Assembly (NCBI GenBank): GCA_035283685.1
Contig: DATETJ010000011.1
Span: forward strand, 95,994-159,993
Direction of reading: 5' to 3'
DNA: 64,000 bases
Origin: Candidatus Bathyarchaeia archaeon
GTDB taxonomy: Archaea > Thermoproteota > Bathyarchaeia > Bathyarchaeales > Bathyarchaeaceae
Part shown: positions 43,713 to 52,788 of the stretch, in pieces
How positions within the stretch are numbered: position 1 is the first letter of the stretch
Layout: each line of letters opens with the position of its first letter
Program-made: the position numbers and the translations under genes
Notes under the pieces: model-generated
Seen by the model: the letters and a program-made list of their open reading frames with translations, nothing else
What the model was told of the DNA's origin: nothing
Database searches by the model: none

Positions 43713-44200
43713 AAGTCCACATGCTTAAACGCAGAAAAGAAGTGAGAGCGCGCGCAGCCAACATGAATGCACGCGCTCCGGGGTTCTCCTTTGCGCTCGC
43801 GTGAATTCAGCGTGCAGCAAGGATTGTCCTGACGACATGTAAGTGATAGGAGTTTTATCCCTATATTATAGTAGGGAAGAATGTTATGTAACATTTTACA
43901 AGAAAATTCATGGTCAGATTTCCTGCGTTTGAATGTGAAAGAAGGCAAATCATAACGCTGGCAAATTCAGTGACGACTAGACGATTAAAACATGAGTCTG
44001 CGTAGACCTGGCGGCTTCTTCGATGGGAATCGGTTTGCCGCCGAATTCTCTGTCTGTTTTTCCGGCTGTACGGCATACGATTATGCGTCAAAGATGTCTG
44101 ACGGTGTTTGATGTGTCTTGTTTCTAGGCTAAGGGTTTGCTACGCATGTCTGTGTATGAAGGAGCTGGTGAAATGTTTGACATCAACCAGAAGCGCGCGT

Positions 44201-44275
44201 GCTGCTAAAGAGCAGTTGCACGCCTTTGGTTTTGATTGAGCGTGTCAAATAGTCACCTATAAGTGAGTGTGAGGT
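44201..44275 (-). pseudogene. Fragment of a YdjM-like gene
   Basis: Twenty-five codons reading TSHSLIGDYLTRSIKTKGVQ then LLFSS match SHPILGDYLTRPSKTQGVQL of the neighbouring gene 44447-45073. Nothing of the rest of the gene remains, so this is a relic of a duplicated copy. Confidence 0.65.
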
Positions 44276-44446
44276 AGTTGCAGCCAGGTAGCGCGCGCTT
44301 CAAGAATAGTGAACTGACAGTCGGGCGTGCATTATGGGTTGACCGTCTCACGTGGCAATCGGTTTGCCGCCGGTTTCTTGTTGGGTGTCTTCCTAGGCAG
44401 AATGGCAAGCCGATTTGTGCTTTGGCAGCAAAAAGCGCCGTGTGTG

Positions 44447-45073
44447 TTAGGTATGTGGTTTGATGGACTTTGTGATTGGTATGATGTCAATGAGAATGGG
44501 AATCACCAAGAGAATGATCAGGATGAGGTGTGGTATGATCAGTTCTGCGGGTACGGGTATTGGAAATTCCGTGAAAACTGGAAATAAAGCTGTGGATACT
44601 GGCACTGTAAGTAGTAGGTTGGAAGAGTGACGTTCCAGCATCATTGGCAAGTCTCTTGATGCGAGCATGAGCGCTAAAAAAGCTGCGAAGAGGACAAATT
44701 CAATGTATACATAAGCGAGTTTCGCGGTTTCGGAACCCGCTGAAAACCAGTTTGATGTCAATGGATAGAGCAGTTGTACGCCTTGTGTTTTGCTTGGACG
44801 TGTCAGATAGTCGCCCAATATTGGGTGGGAGACTAGAGCGATCAGGTATGGAAGTGTCCGTTTTCTCCAAATTAGAACCGCGGGAAGAGCTGAGGCTAGC
44901 AGCAGGATGAGAGAGTGGGTGGGTCCACCGTGCTCAAGAACCGGTATTAACATGTCAATATCTGGAATGATTGAAAGCGTGAGGATCAAAGGTATGTTTA
45001 CGTTGACTTTTAGAGGCTTTGATGAGGCTTTGCCTGTTAAATAACCTAGAGCTAGGTGTCCTACTGCGTACGT
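44447..45073 (-). CDS. YdjM/DUF457-type membrane protein, start codon missing
   Basis: A metal-dependent-hydrolase-like membrane protein. From TTG 44989 it is 180 residues, but the same frame continues upstream with family-like sequence: YAVGHLALGYLTGKASSKP, carrying the N-terminal His expected in this family, followed by IIPDIDML and HGGPTHSLIL (metal-site residues) and SHPILGDYL. Upstream of YAVGH there is only AAC ACA ACG after a stop, so the original start may have changed to ACG at 45073. A TATA-like AATAATAAA lies about 25 bases further up, fitting a leaderless message. The gene may be newly damaged. Confidence 0.6.
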   Translation of the reverse strand, partial: TYAVGHLALGYLTGKASSKPLKVNVNIPLILTLSIIPDIDMLIPVLEHGGPTHSLILLLASALPAVLIWRKRTLPYLIALVSHPILGDYLTRPSKTQGVQLLYPLTSNWFSAGSETAKLAYVYIEFVLFAAFLALMLASRDLPMMLERHSSNLLLTVPVSTALFPVFTEFPIPVPAELIIPHLILIILLVIPILIDIIPITKSIKPHT

Positions 45074-45240
45074 TGTGTTTCACTTGCTTGAAGTTTTTAT
45101 TATTGTCTCTGGAATGCTTTCGCACGTATTTATGTATAGTGGGAATGGCGCGCGCTGTTTAAGTGACCTGCGTGAATGACTTTTGGTCTACATGCGTAGA
45201 GTGGGCGGCTGAAAACAAGGGGGCTCTACTTTCTTGGAAA

Positions 45241-45525
45241 TCAGCCTTGTTTGTCTTTCTTTTCTTCCTGTTCAGATGTGTCTTGCAATTGTATGTCTTC
45301 GATTGGCGTTGGAGGTGGAGTTGTGGCCATGGTCCAGCCTATCCAAGCTCCTATTCCTAGAATGGCGATGAATGCGATGAACACTGGGATTGCGACTAGC
45401 CAGAGTCGTATGGCTTCTAGGGCTGGCCAGAACAGTGCGCCAGTATATGATCCAGCGATTGTTATACAGACGACGCAGATTAATCCGCCAATAACTTGAT
45501 CCTTAGTCGTGCATGTCACCTCCAT
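45241..45525 (-). CDS. Small two-helix membrane protein
   Basis: A 94-residue protein with two membrane segments (GGLICVVCITIAGSYTGALF; LVAIPVFIAFIAILGIGAWI) and an acidic Gln/Glu/Lys-rich cytoplasmic tail. ATG 45525 is followed immediately by GGAGGTGAC, so a start a few codons later is also possible. No recognisable family; no operon partner. Confidence 0.55.
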   Translation of the reverse strand: MEVTCTTKDQVIGGLICVVCITIAGSYTGALFWPALEAIRLWLVAIPVFIAFIAILGIGAWIGWTMATTPPPTPIEDIQLQDTSEQEEKKDKQG

Positions 45526-45647
45526 TTGATTTACTTACCCTGATGCTAGCACCTACAGTGCGGCGTTTGCTATCATGTCACTGTTCAAATGGCATTTGCG
45601 CGCTGCCAACAAACTGCCTTACAAGACGCTCTGGTTTCTTTAGAAGC

Positions 45648-46691
45648 TTAGTAGGTCTCCCTGATTATGTGACCTAGCAGCTGTCTGATTGCGAATGATG
45701 TGAATTTTGGGTTTAGCATACTAGAAATTTGGTCAGTGAAGCTTTTTCGAGCTTTAGCCTCTCTGAACTTCTCCACAAATGCCTGAACTACTGTTATGGG
45801 GTGATATTTGAAGGGCATAAGGAAGTTCACTTCTTCAACGCGTGTACTCTCCAAAGGGTTCAAGTCTCTTTGGCTGAGAAGCTTAGCCAGACAATCGGGT
45901 ATGAAGCCATGAGCTTGTTGATGAAGTAGGGCTGATAGTCCTAGATGAGTTTGAAAAGCTCTGCTTATCTTGCATTCCTCAACCATGGAGATTATCGCAT
46001 TTGAAGAGGTGCTTCTTGTGTTGGCCAGAGAGTAGAGCGTTGTGTAGTATTCAGATAGGACGTACATCTGCTCCTTTAGGACCGAATGTGCAATCAGGGC
46101 AACAAGGTCCGCACATGGATCTAGTGTTCGGACGATCTTTCCATTTGAGAGTTTTTTGTCAATAATGGATTTTCTCAGTTTTTGCTTGTCAAGGTATATT
46201 ATGTGACTGGCTCCGATTTCATTGTATAGGTCAATGTTGATTTCTGCTTTGGCATCACGAAAAGTGGTTGAGAGAGGTCCAGCCGCCAAGAAGGTGTAGC
46301 CTGCATGAGACATATTCCTAATGACTTGTTGGTATTCCGGGCTAAAGATCAAGATATCTAGGTCTACCGTGACCTCTCTGTAGGGTCTTATGCTTTTGAA
46401 AAAGGCGTAATCTACGGAGGCTTTTTCTAGAGCTTGAGAAACTCTTGAAGTTGCCTGAACAATCTGAGTATATCTATTGCGTAGCTTATCGTACTCTTTT
46501 GCAAAGGAGTCTGATTTGCTGATTGTGCCTAATGCTTGAAGGAAACGGAGGGGCATCCTGTTTCTTGTAGCATAGTGATAGAGTGGTGTAACATCCTTGC
46601 CCCTCAACTCCAAATGCGATGTGGCAAAGGGGGAGCCGATAATTCTGAGGATTCTATGTGTAAGAGAATTCGAAGTTTTCACCGGTTGCAA
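45648..46691 (-). CDS. Nucleotidyltransferase-fold protein (PF14907-like)
   Basis: A 347-residue protein. The central part has the nucleotidyltransferase core: FFKSIRPYREVTVDLDILIF (a DxD pair) and AEINIDLYNEIG, then a helical region. This is the pattern of the uncharacterised nucleotidyltransferase family often found near surface-glycan genes. It overlaps the end of the kinase-like gene by 13 bases, so the two are coupled. The acceptor is unknown. Confidence 0.72.
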   Translation of the reverse strand: MQPVKTSNSLTHRILRIIGSPFATSHLELRGKDVTPLYHYATRNRMPLRFLQALGTISKSDSFAKEYDKLRNRYTQIVQATSRVSQALEKASVDYAFFKSIRPYREVTVDLDILIFSPEYQQVIRNMSHAGYTFLAAGPLSTTFRDAKAEINIDLYNEIGASHIIYLDKQKLRKSIIDKKLSNGKIVRTLDPCADLVALIAHSVLKEQMYVLSEYYTTLYSLANTRSTSSNAIISMVEECKISRAFQTHLGLSALLHQQAHGFIPDCLAKLLSQRDLNPLESTRVEEVNFLMPFKYHPITVVQAFVEKFREAKARKSFTDQISSMLNPKFTSFAIRQLLGHIIRETY

Positions 46692-47308
46692 CAGAATCCC
46701 TTGTTGTCTAGAGTGTCTAGGACTTCTTGAAATGTCTTTTTGGGGCTTTTGTTGGTGGTGTCGAGCACATTAGCACCATCTCTTAAGGAATTGTAAAGAT
46801 CAAGTTGATTCCTAAGAACACTGATGTCCTCTCCGCTTCTTTGTGCCAACTCCCTTAAATCGGCCACAACAAAGAATTTTACTTTGGTATTACCCGCTAG
46901 CGAAATCAGATGTCTTGCCAAGAAGCTTCTACAGAATGAGGGTTCCCCAGTTATTAAGGAGACCCAGACGACTAGGTCTAGAACGTATCTGTCAGCAATG
47001 ACGACATAGCCAAAGAGGCTAGGTAGAACAAACCTGAGCAGAATGACAGGTAACGCACTAATGTACTCCAGGAGCCAACATAACCTAGCCATGCGTTTTG
47101 GTAAGGTGACATTGTAATAAGGGTTCACGTTTCCGCTGTAACTGTCAAATTTTGAAAGAAAGCGGAATAAGATGGAAACAAGAGTATGAGAACCCCTCAT
47201 CCAGGAGACTTTGGTCCTTAGACCTGTCTTTCTTAGTCGATTGGAAAGGAATGTGGTTTGCGTGGTCTTGCCTGAGCCGTCAGGACCAAAGAAATAAATA
47301 ATGCACAT
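46679..47308 (-). CDS. Thymidylate-kinase-like P-loop kinase
   Basis: A 209-residue kinase with Walker A GPDGSGKTTQTTFL at residues 8-21, the DRY motif in VVIADRYVLDLVVW, and an Asp/Arg-rich lid region (RELAQRSGEDISVLR). It resembles thymidylate kinases but is placed in an operon with a nucleotidyltransferase-fold protein and near glycan genes. Such kinases in surface clusters may phosphorylate other substrates. Start ATG 47308. Confidence 0.8.
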   Translation of the reverse strand: MCIIYFFGPDGSGKTTQTTFLSNRLRKTGLRTKVSWMRGSHTLVSILFRFLSKFDSYSGNVNPYYNVTLPKRMARLCWLLEYISALPVILLRFVLPSLFGYVVIADRYVLDLVVWVSLITGEPSFCRSFLARHLISLAGNTKVKFFVVADLRELAQRSGEDISVLRNQLDLYNSLRDGANVLDTTNKSPKKTFQEVLDTLDNKGFCCNR

Positions 47309-47371
47309 TGCCGCACCAGGTTGCGTGTTGGGAAATATCGATGCTAGATCGAAAGAGGTTGCGCAAGGTTT

Positions 47372-49045
47372 CTACTGGTTCGTTTTTCCGTAGTTCTTCC
47401 CGACGCTGAATAGGTCTTGGGCATTTACAAGGTTGTCGGAGTTGAGGTCGCTGTTCGGGTGCCAGTTTGGCTTTTCCGGCGTGGAACCGTAAGCTCCTGC
47501 CAGCTGGGACAAGTCTATAGCATTAACCATAGTATCTTTGTTTATGTCGCCTATTATTGGATTGCTCCAGTATTCGTATGGGCTCATCAAAGGGTATTTG
47601 TCTTGGTTATTGCTGTCAATGACAAACGGTGTATCTCCTATTCCATCGCTTCCAGTCTTGTTCTGGTAAGACCCCCAGTACAAGTCGACGCCTGCATAGT
47701 TGCTCCAGTAGTTGCCCCCTGAGGAATAGCCATTGTCCCAGAGGTTGACTGATCCACTGCGGCTGCGCACTTGGTTTGTGTTGTTGAAATTGTTATGGCG
47801 GATGTTATTGTTGCTAGATGATATTAGCCAAATTCCATAGTCATTTCTGGCTAGATCGTTGCCCTGAATTATGTTGCCGCCTGAAGAGGTTAGCATTGAT
47901 CCAACCCAATTGTCAGTTATGTTGTTGATGCTGATCGTGTTGCCATTGGAAGAAACTAGCCAGATACCATACTCGCTGCATTCAGTTATAGTATTGTTGG
48001 TTGCGACATTACTGCTGGAACTATCGAGTAAGACTCCGTCTCTCGCAGTTCCTATAGAGTTGTTGGTTATGGTGTTTCCGTTTGATTTGTGCAGGTGGAT
48101 GGCGGCTTCACTACTGTTTGACACAATGTTGCCTTCTACTGAGGAGTTGTTTGTGTAGGCTAGTACCACTCCTTCGCGATTGTTTGCCAGATGTAGATCC
48201 CTGATGGTGATATTCGTTGAGTTCACGGCAGCTACGTAGCCCGCATCAGAAGGTATCTGTTGGCTTTGTTGGTTTACCAAGTAGTAGATTGGCTTTTCGT
48301 TTACTTTGTTTGAGGAGTCTATGTCTTGTATGAAATTCGTGAGGGTTGCGCTGTGGACTCCGAAGTTGTAGATGTTGTTGGCTATCTTGTTGTCTCTAAG
48401 GGTATTGCTTCCAGAGAATTCCAGCCACAGACCATAACTGTTTCCTGAAGCGTTGTTGCTGAGTACGGAGTTGCCGTTGGAGTAAAGCAGCCAGAGTCCG
48501 ACTAGGTTGTTCGTTGAGTTGTTATGGCTTATTGTGTTGCCGCTGGAATAGTATAGATATATGCCAACTTCTTGGTTGTTTGCCACTGTGTTGTTAGCTA
48601 TAACGCTGTTGGTTGAGTGATCAAGAAGTAAGCCGGAGTCGCCTGTGCTTTCTATGATAGCGTTGTTGGCTATAGTGCTGCCGCTCGAATAGTGTAGGTA
48701 TAAACCATAAGCGCCGTTTCTGACAGTGAACCCCTCGAAGACCACGTTGCTTGCGGTTACGTTGACTGCTGGGGCGTTCCCTAAACCGTCAATAATCGTT
48801 GATTCTCTGTTTTCGCCGATAATGGACAATGTTTTGTTTACGACAATATTTCCGGGGTAGGTTCCACTGTCTACGAGAATCGTGTCTCCTGAGTTGGCAG
48901 CGTTTATGGCTTCTTGTATCTTCGTGAAATCTGTTGGAACTCTGATCACTCCAGGGGCTGCGATTACGTCAAACCTCGGAGCAGCTAGTGAAAGTGCTAG
49001 TATTGTTGCACAGAAGATTATTCGTGAAGAGACTGTCTTTCGCAT
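47372..49045 (-). CDS. Secreted beta-helix protein with C-terminal dockerin
   Basis: A 557-residue exported protein: signal peptide (cut near VIA-APG), an N-terminal RVPTDFTKIQEAINAANSGD motif, then many right-handed parallel beta-helix turns of NosD type (NTISHNNSTNN, NTITNNSIGT and similar N-rich repeats). The end, after residue about 495, holds a type I dockerin pair: GDINKDTMVNAIDLSQLAGA and SDLNSDNLVNAQDLFSVGKN, each with a calcium loop. Beta-helix proteins bind or cleave polysaccharides; dockerins attach proteins to cohesins. I see no cohesin gene in the window. Confidence 0.88.
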   Translation of the reverse strand: MRKTVSSRIIFCATILALSLAAPRFDVIAAPGVIRVPTDFTKIQEAINAANSGDTILVDSGTYPGNIVVNKTLSIIGENRESTIIDGLGNAPAVNVTASNVVFEGFTVRNGAYGLYLHYSSGSTIANNAIIESTGDSGLLLDHSTNSVIANNTVANNQEVGIYLYYSSGNTISHNNSTNNLVGLWLLYSNGNSVLSNNASGNSYGLWLEFSGSNTLRDNKIANNIYNFGVHSATLTNFIQDIDSSNKVNEKPIYYLVNQQSQQIPSDAGYVAAVNSTNITIRDLHLANNREGVVLAYTNNSSVEGNIVSNSSEAAIHLHKSNGNTITNNSIGTARDGVLLDSSSSNVATNNTITECSEYGIWLVSSNGNTISINNITDNWVGSMLTSSGGNIIQGNDLARNDYGIWLISSSNNNIRHNNFNNTNQVRSRSGSVNLWDNGYSSGGNYWSNYAGVDLYWGSYQNKTGSDGIGDTPFVIDSNNQDKYPLMSPYEYWSNPIIGDINKDTMVNAIDLSQLAGAYGSTPEKPNWHPNSDLNSDNLVNAQDLFSVGKNYGKTNQ

Positions 49046-49209
49046 TTTGAATCACCTCTCTTTGATTTCTACAAGCGCGTTACGACAGATTCCGCTTCAT
49101 GTTGATAGATGCTGTGAGTACGACGTGACATTTGTCCATTGACATGTCGGCATGTGGGTGTCGACAGCAAGAGCACTTGGACTAGAGCGTGCTTTTCTAT
49201 CAAGAAGCG

Positions 49210-50751
49210 CTACCTCGAGAAGAGCTTCTCCGGTAGTCTGAGGTATTTTTCAAGTCTGGGAAAGGCTTGTTTAAGGAGCTCGAAATCCCTTTCATGTAAT
49301 GCTTTGAGTATGCAGAGTGCTGACAAGTATGCGGCACTTGCCCCTGTAATCTCTAAGACCAGACGTAGGACTGCCGGAAGCGTCATGAAGGCGTTTTCAA
49401 CGAGTAACAAGTACGGTACTATTAGTAGGGACGCAGCAGCTGATTTCCACAGGGATTCTCTGTCTAGAGTGAGTTTTAGGTTTTTTCTTAGCGCATGAAT
49501 CACCAGAAGAAGGCTTATTGATTGCACGAAAAACCGGGCGAACGCCGCTCCAACGGCTTCAAAATGTGGAACTAGAACCAGCAATAATAGGATATTTGAT
49601 AATGCTGAAATCGCATTTATCTTGAGTAGGTATATGGTTTTCCCAATGGCTGTCATTGCGGTATTTAATATCGCTGAGAATGAAATGACAACTGTGGCGA
49701 AAGACAATACTGCGAGCGGTATAGCCCCAGTGACGTAATTTTCCCCGTAGAAGAATTCCAATGCTGTTGGAGCTATGATCGCTAACCCTAGGCAGCTAGG
49801 AAGCATCAAGTAAGTGATGTATCGTGTCGCAACTCTTATTGTACTGCTTATGCTTTCAAATCTCTGCACTCCGTGTTGAGCCGAGAGTAACGGAAATATC
49901 GTTGATGTGACTGGCCCCCAGACTACTGAGAGCATACCAACGCTGTTCAACGCAAGATAGTAGACGCCTACCAGTCCATAGTTAGAAGTTGCTGAGGCTA
50001 TTATGGCTATATCTGCCCAATTGATGGCAAGTGAGACTGCAGTGCCGATAATGAGGGGAAGGCTGAATCGCACCAATGGTTTGTACGGGGCATAGCTGTT
50101 TGAGGGAGGAAGTCTACCTCGAGTAAGAACTACAGCATAGGTCAGTGAGACTGCAGATCCTATAACAAAGCCGCCGAGTACACCTGAAACGCCCAAGTGA
50201 AGAAGAGCCAGTAAAGCAGCTGTAGTTCGACCAAGGACTACATGTAGGAGAGCCAATGTTGCCATTTTTCCGAAAAAACCTAAAGCCTGCAAACTTGAGT
50301 TGAGAATGGCTGTTAATCCAGAAAGATATGCATATATGGACATGAAAACTAGGAGAGGGGCATTCGCTGATGTGCCAAAAAAATACTCTGAGAGCACCTC
50401 AGAAGAGCAGATAATCGCGGCTAAACAAATCGACGAGATAGTGAGAACAATCGCGACAACGGTTTTCTGGACCGCGGCAGCCGTTTCTGGTTTGTTCTTT
50501 TCGATGTATTCGGCCATGTACTTCGTCATTGCAGTTGGCAGCGCAAGACCAGTCAGGAGTGATATCGTCGACGCAAGGAAGATCAGAATTGACAGAACAC
50601 CCAGATCTGCAGGGTTCAGTGCACCTGTCTTTGCCACGACGACGTAGAATATTCCGTAGACGGCATACTGAACTAGCTGAGTCAAAGTTATCTGGAAGGT
50701 GCCTCTGCTAACGTTGGCGGTTTTCAGTGTAAGCACCTTTGGACATGTCAC
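49210..50751 (-). CDS. Wzx/MATE-like lipid-linked oligosaccharide flippase
   Basis: A 513-residue protein with about 14 hydrophobic segments, of the polysaccharide-biosynthesis (Wzx/RfbX) fold. The first segments read YAVYGIFYVVVAKTGALNPA then LSILIFLASTISLLTGLALP, with the conserved small-residue pattern and charged loops of flippases (AKYMAEYIEKNKP-like loop). It should turn lipid-linked glycans to the outer face for surface polymer or S-layer glycosylation. It lies among glycosyltransferase genes on the same strand. Confidence 0.9.
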   Translation of the reverse strand: MTCPKVLTLKTANVSRGTFQITLTQLVQYAVYGIFYVVVAKTGALNPADLGVLSILIFLASTISLLTGLALPTAMTKYMAEYIEKNKPETAAAVQKTVVAIVLTISSICLAAIICSSEVLSEYFFGTSANAPLLVFMSIYAYLSGLTAILNSSLQALGFFGKMATLALLHVVLGRTTAALLALLHLGVSGVLGGFVIGSAVSLTYAVVLTRGRLPPSNSYAPYKPLVRFSLPLIIGTAVSLAINWADIAIIASATSNYGLVGVYYLALNSVGMLSVVWGPVTSTIFPLLSAQHGVQRFESISSTIRVATRYITYLMLPSCLGLAIIAPTALEFFYGENYVTGAIPLAVLSFATVVISFSAILNTAMTAIGKTIYLLKINAISALSNILLLLVLVPHFEAVGAAFARFFVQSISLLLVIHALRKNLKLTLDRESLWKSAAASLLIVPYLLLVENAFMTLPAVLRLVLEITGASAAYLSALCILKALHERDFELLKQAFPRLEKYLRLPEKLFSR

Positions 50752-50914
50752 AAAACCGGGAGATCAGCATGATTTAGTGAAGGCGTTAGTGCGCGAGCTG
50801 GGTTTGGCGATTTGTCACTGCATTTTTCTTAATCGCGTCATTTGATAACACGTAGACATGTAGGACGATAACTATTCTCATTCCGATGCTTGACGCGAAT
50901 CGAGACCCGCGCGC

Positions 50915-51643
50915 TTATTTCTTGCGTTTTATTGCATACAATCCGAAGGCAGTAAAGAAGCTCAGAGCCAAGAACAAGGGAGCAAGCTCTGGAACCACCA
51001 GTGTGCTTCCGCTATACGGAGTTTTTATATCGAAAGGCAGTCCATAATAATTGCCATTATTATCTGGAATTGACCGCCCATTAGCCAACACGAGAGCTTT
51101 GATCTGGCTGACATCTATTGCCGAAGCAAAATTCAGAGTAAGACGAAACTCATATGGAGTTAGTGTTACTGAGTCTTTAAAGAACTTGTAGGCATAATAC
51201 ACATCTTGACCTGCGGCCCCTAGTTGATCCTTGACACCCCCTATTGCGTATTGATCATCGTAGGTGCATCCTGGGTAAGTCGAATCATAAGGTCCGTCCG
51301 GGGCTTCTGGGGGGATCCTGGGTTCTGCTGCGAGCACAAAACGGTCTTTGTCAAAGGTGACTGAGGTATCCACTCCGATTGCTGTAATATAGTCGAGGGC
51401 GTTGAATGTGGGTGTGTTCAATACAATTACAAGCCAGACATTCTTAGTAGGCGAGTGCCGGGCCGTAGTCACATAGATCATTAAGTCTGCCGGAGTGTAG
51501 GTGATCCGTGCCGCGCCAGTTTCTGTTGAACCTACGGGGATGACTCGCAGGTTGGCAAATGGATCTGGAGCGGCTTTGACACTAGATATCATGAAGAACA
51601 CAACGACAGCTATCAAACCCACTGTCAAATAGGGGCTTTTCAT
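50915..51643 (-). CDS. Surface protein with VPELAP-type sorting tail
   Basis: A 242-residue exported protein with a signal peptide (MKSPYLTVGLIAVVVFFMIS, cut near VKA-APD) and a C-terminus made of VVPELAP, a 17-residue hydrophobic helix and AIKRKK. The same plan as the PEFPLG tail at 11412-11915 suggests recognition by an archaeosortase. The mature domain is beta-rich (TARHSPTKNVWLVIVLN) and unassigned. It is close to the archaeosortase gene at 53667-55751. Confidence 0.7.
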   Translation of the reverse strand: MKSPYLTVGLIAVVVFFMISSVKAAPDPFANLRVIPVGSTETGAARITYTPADLMIYVTTARHSPTKNVWLVIVLNTPTFNALDYITAIGVDTSVTFDKDRFVLAAEPRIPPEAPDGPYDSTYPGCTYDDQYAIGGVKDQLGAAGQDVYYAYKFFKDSVTLTPYEFRLTLNFASAIDVSQIKALVLANGRSIPDNNGNYYGLPFDIKTPYSGSTLVVPELAPLFLALSFFTAFGLYAIKRKK

Positions 51644-51875
51644 CCAGATCCTTTCCTTATTCTATCTATCAAATGAGCACCAAGCTTGCTTATAATTCCA
51701 TATGGACATTCAGTGCTGTTTCGTCTAGAAAAAACCTAGGTCATGATTCTAGTGCGCGCGATACCGATTAGTGTGGAAACAGCGAACAAGTAGCCGATTG
51801 CAGCGATTTCTGGAAAACCACAAGCATCTTAATGTGTATCGCGAAAACCGGAAAACGATCACGAGTTGAGTCCTG

Positions 51876-52496
51876 CTATCTGTCTTGGCGATTTCGGCGG
51901 GATAGCTTTTCTTTCTCTCGCATTAATCCAGTTGTTGCCAAGACTATCGTAAGAGCCAACAGGCTGAATGTTGGACCCGGAGTTATTATTCCTACGGGTG
52001 TGAAGTTTAGTAGTAGTCCTACAAGCGTGGCGAGGGCGATGCTCGTCCCTATGCCTAAAGCGATGCGTTCAATGTCATTCAACCCTTTAAGGGGGAACAG
52101 TGCTCTGACCAGCGCGAACCCTGGCAAGAATAGGACAAAGAAGGCCCCGAATATGTATCTTGTATAGACGATGGGATAAGCGTTTTCTGGGACAGTGAAG
52201 ACCATGATCGCTGTTACTAGGGCTGATGTAATTATGACCCAGTACCAAAGTGCTCTTAAAGAGCACAGATAGGCTTTCAGTGTTTGTGGAGGAGATGTCG
52301 CATTAATCCCCAACTTGAGTTTTGCTTGAGCTTCCAATCGTAATATGCTTTCCAGCGCATCTTTCTTGCTTAAGGAACAATCAACCTGAGCGATTCGAAT
52401 GAGGTGTTCAACTGTTTCTGGATTCTCAGCTCTCAGGATACGTAGAATTCGTTCGTCTAGAGAAGCAAGGTCAGACTGAGTATTCATAAAACTCAC
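51876..52496 (-). CDS. DUF1616-like membrane protein
   Basis: A 206-residue protein. Residues 1-60 are soluble and helical (LDERILRILRAENPETVEHL), like a winged-helix or coiled region. The rest has four hydrophobic segments with the DUF1616 motif FFVLFLPGFALVRALFPLKG and GIGTSIALATLVGLLL. DUF1616 proteins often sit beside glycan or sortase genes in archaea. It is part of the same-strand group with the small membrane protein, the coiled-coil protein and the archaeosortase. Confidence 0.72.
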   Translation of the reverse strand: MSFMNTQSDLASLDERILRILRAENPETVEHLIRIAQVDCSLSKKDALESILRLEAQAKLKLGINATSPPQTLKAYLCSLRALWYWVIITSALVTAIMVFTVPENAYPIVYTRYIFGAFFVLFLPGFALVRALFPLKGLNDIERIALGIGTSIALATLVGLLLNFTPVGIITPGPTFSLLALTIVLATTGLMREKEKLSRRNRQDR

Positions 52497-52572
52497 TAGA
52501 AGAGTTAGGGGGTACGCAATCTTGAGAAAGCGTTGCGTATGCTTTCAGAGCTGAGTTGCACGTGCCGGGCAA

Positions 52573-52788
52573 CTAGGTTCTCAGAATACTGTAGATTTCC
52601 ACTAAGGTGGTGAGGATGAACACTAGACCAACTACCAGGGCGGCGCTTTTGAGTCGACTCCTTTCTAGAACAATGTGATTCTCTCCAGGGCACGAATAGA
52701 GGATCTGAGATGTCAGTAGTAAGATGACAGCGATTATCCCCACCCACAGGCTTATCTCCATAAAGGAAGGAAAGTAGAGCATCTTCAA
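52573..52788 (-). CDS. Small two-helix membrane protein
   Basis: A 71-residue protein with two membrane helices (ISLWVGIIAVILLLTSQILY; SAALVVGLVFILTTLVEIYS) and a short loop. Its start overlaps the stop of 52785-53627 by four bases, indicating coupling. No family assigned. A partner in the archaeosortase module is likely from position alone. Confidence 0.65.
   Translation of the reverse strand: MKMLYFPSFMEISLWVGIIAVILLLTSQILYSCPGENHIVLERSRLKSAALVVGLVFILTTLVEIYSILRT

Larger units (their letters stand above)
43480..44446. other. Degenerate 1 kb gap
   Basis: No intact gene found. It holds GCGCGC elements at 43748, 44193 and 44291, a hairpin at 43697-43712, a word AATCGGTTTGCCGCCG that appears twice (near 44028 and 44354), and a decayed membrane-hydrolase fragment at 44201-44275. 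The mix suggests eroded duplications. Confidence 0.5.

Noticed and set aside
44278-44587. Two plus-strand frames of 61 and 86 residues
   Set aside because: They overlap the end of the YdjM-like gene in antisense and lie in degenerate DNA; the hydrophobic stretch is short.
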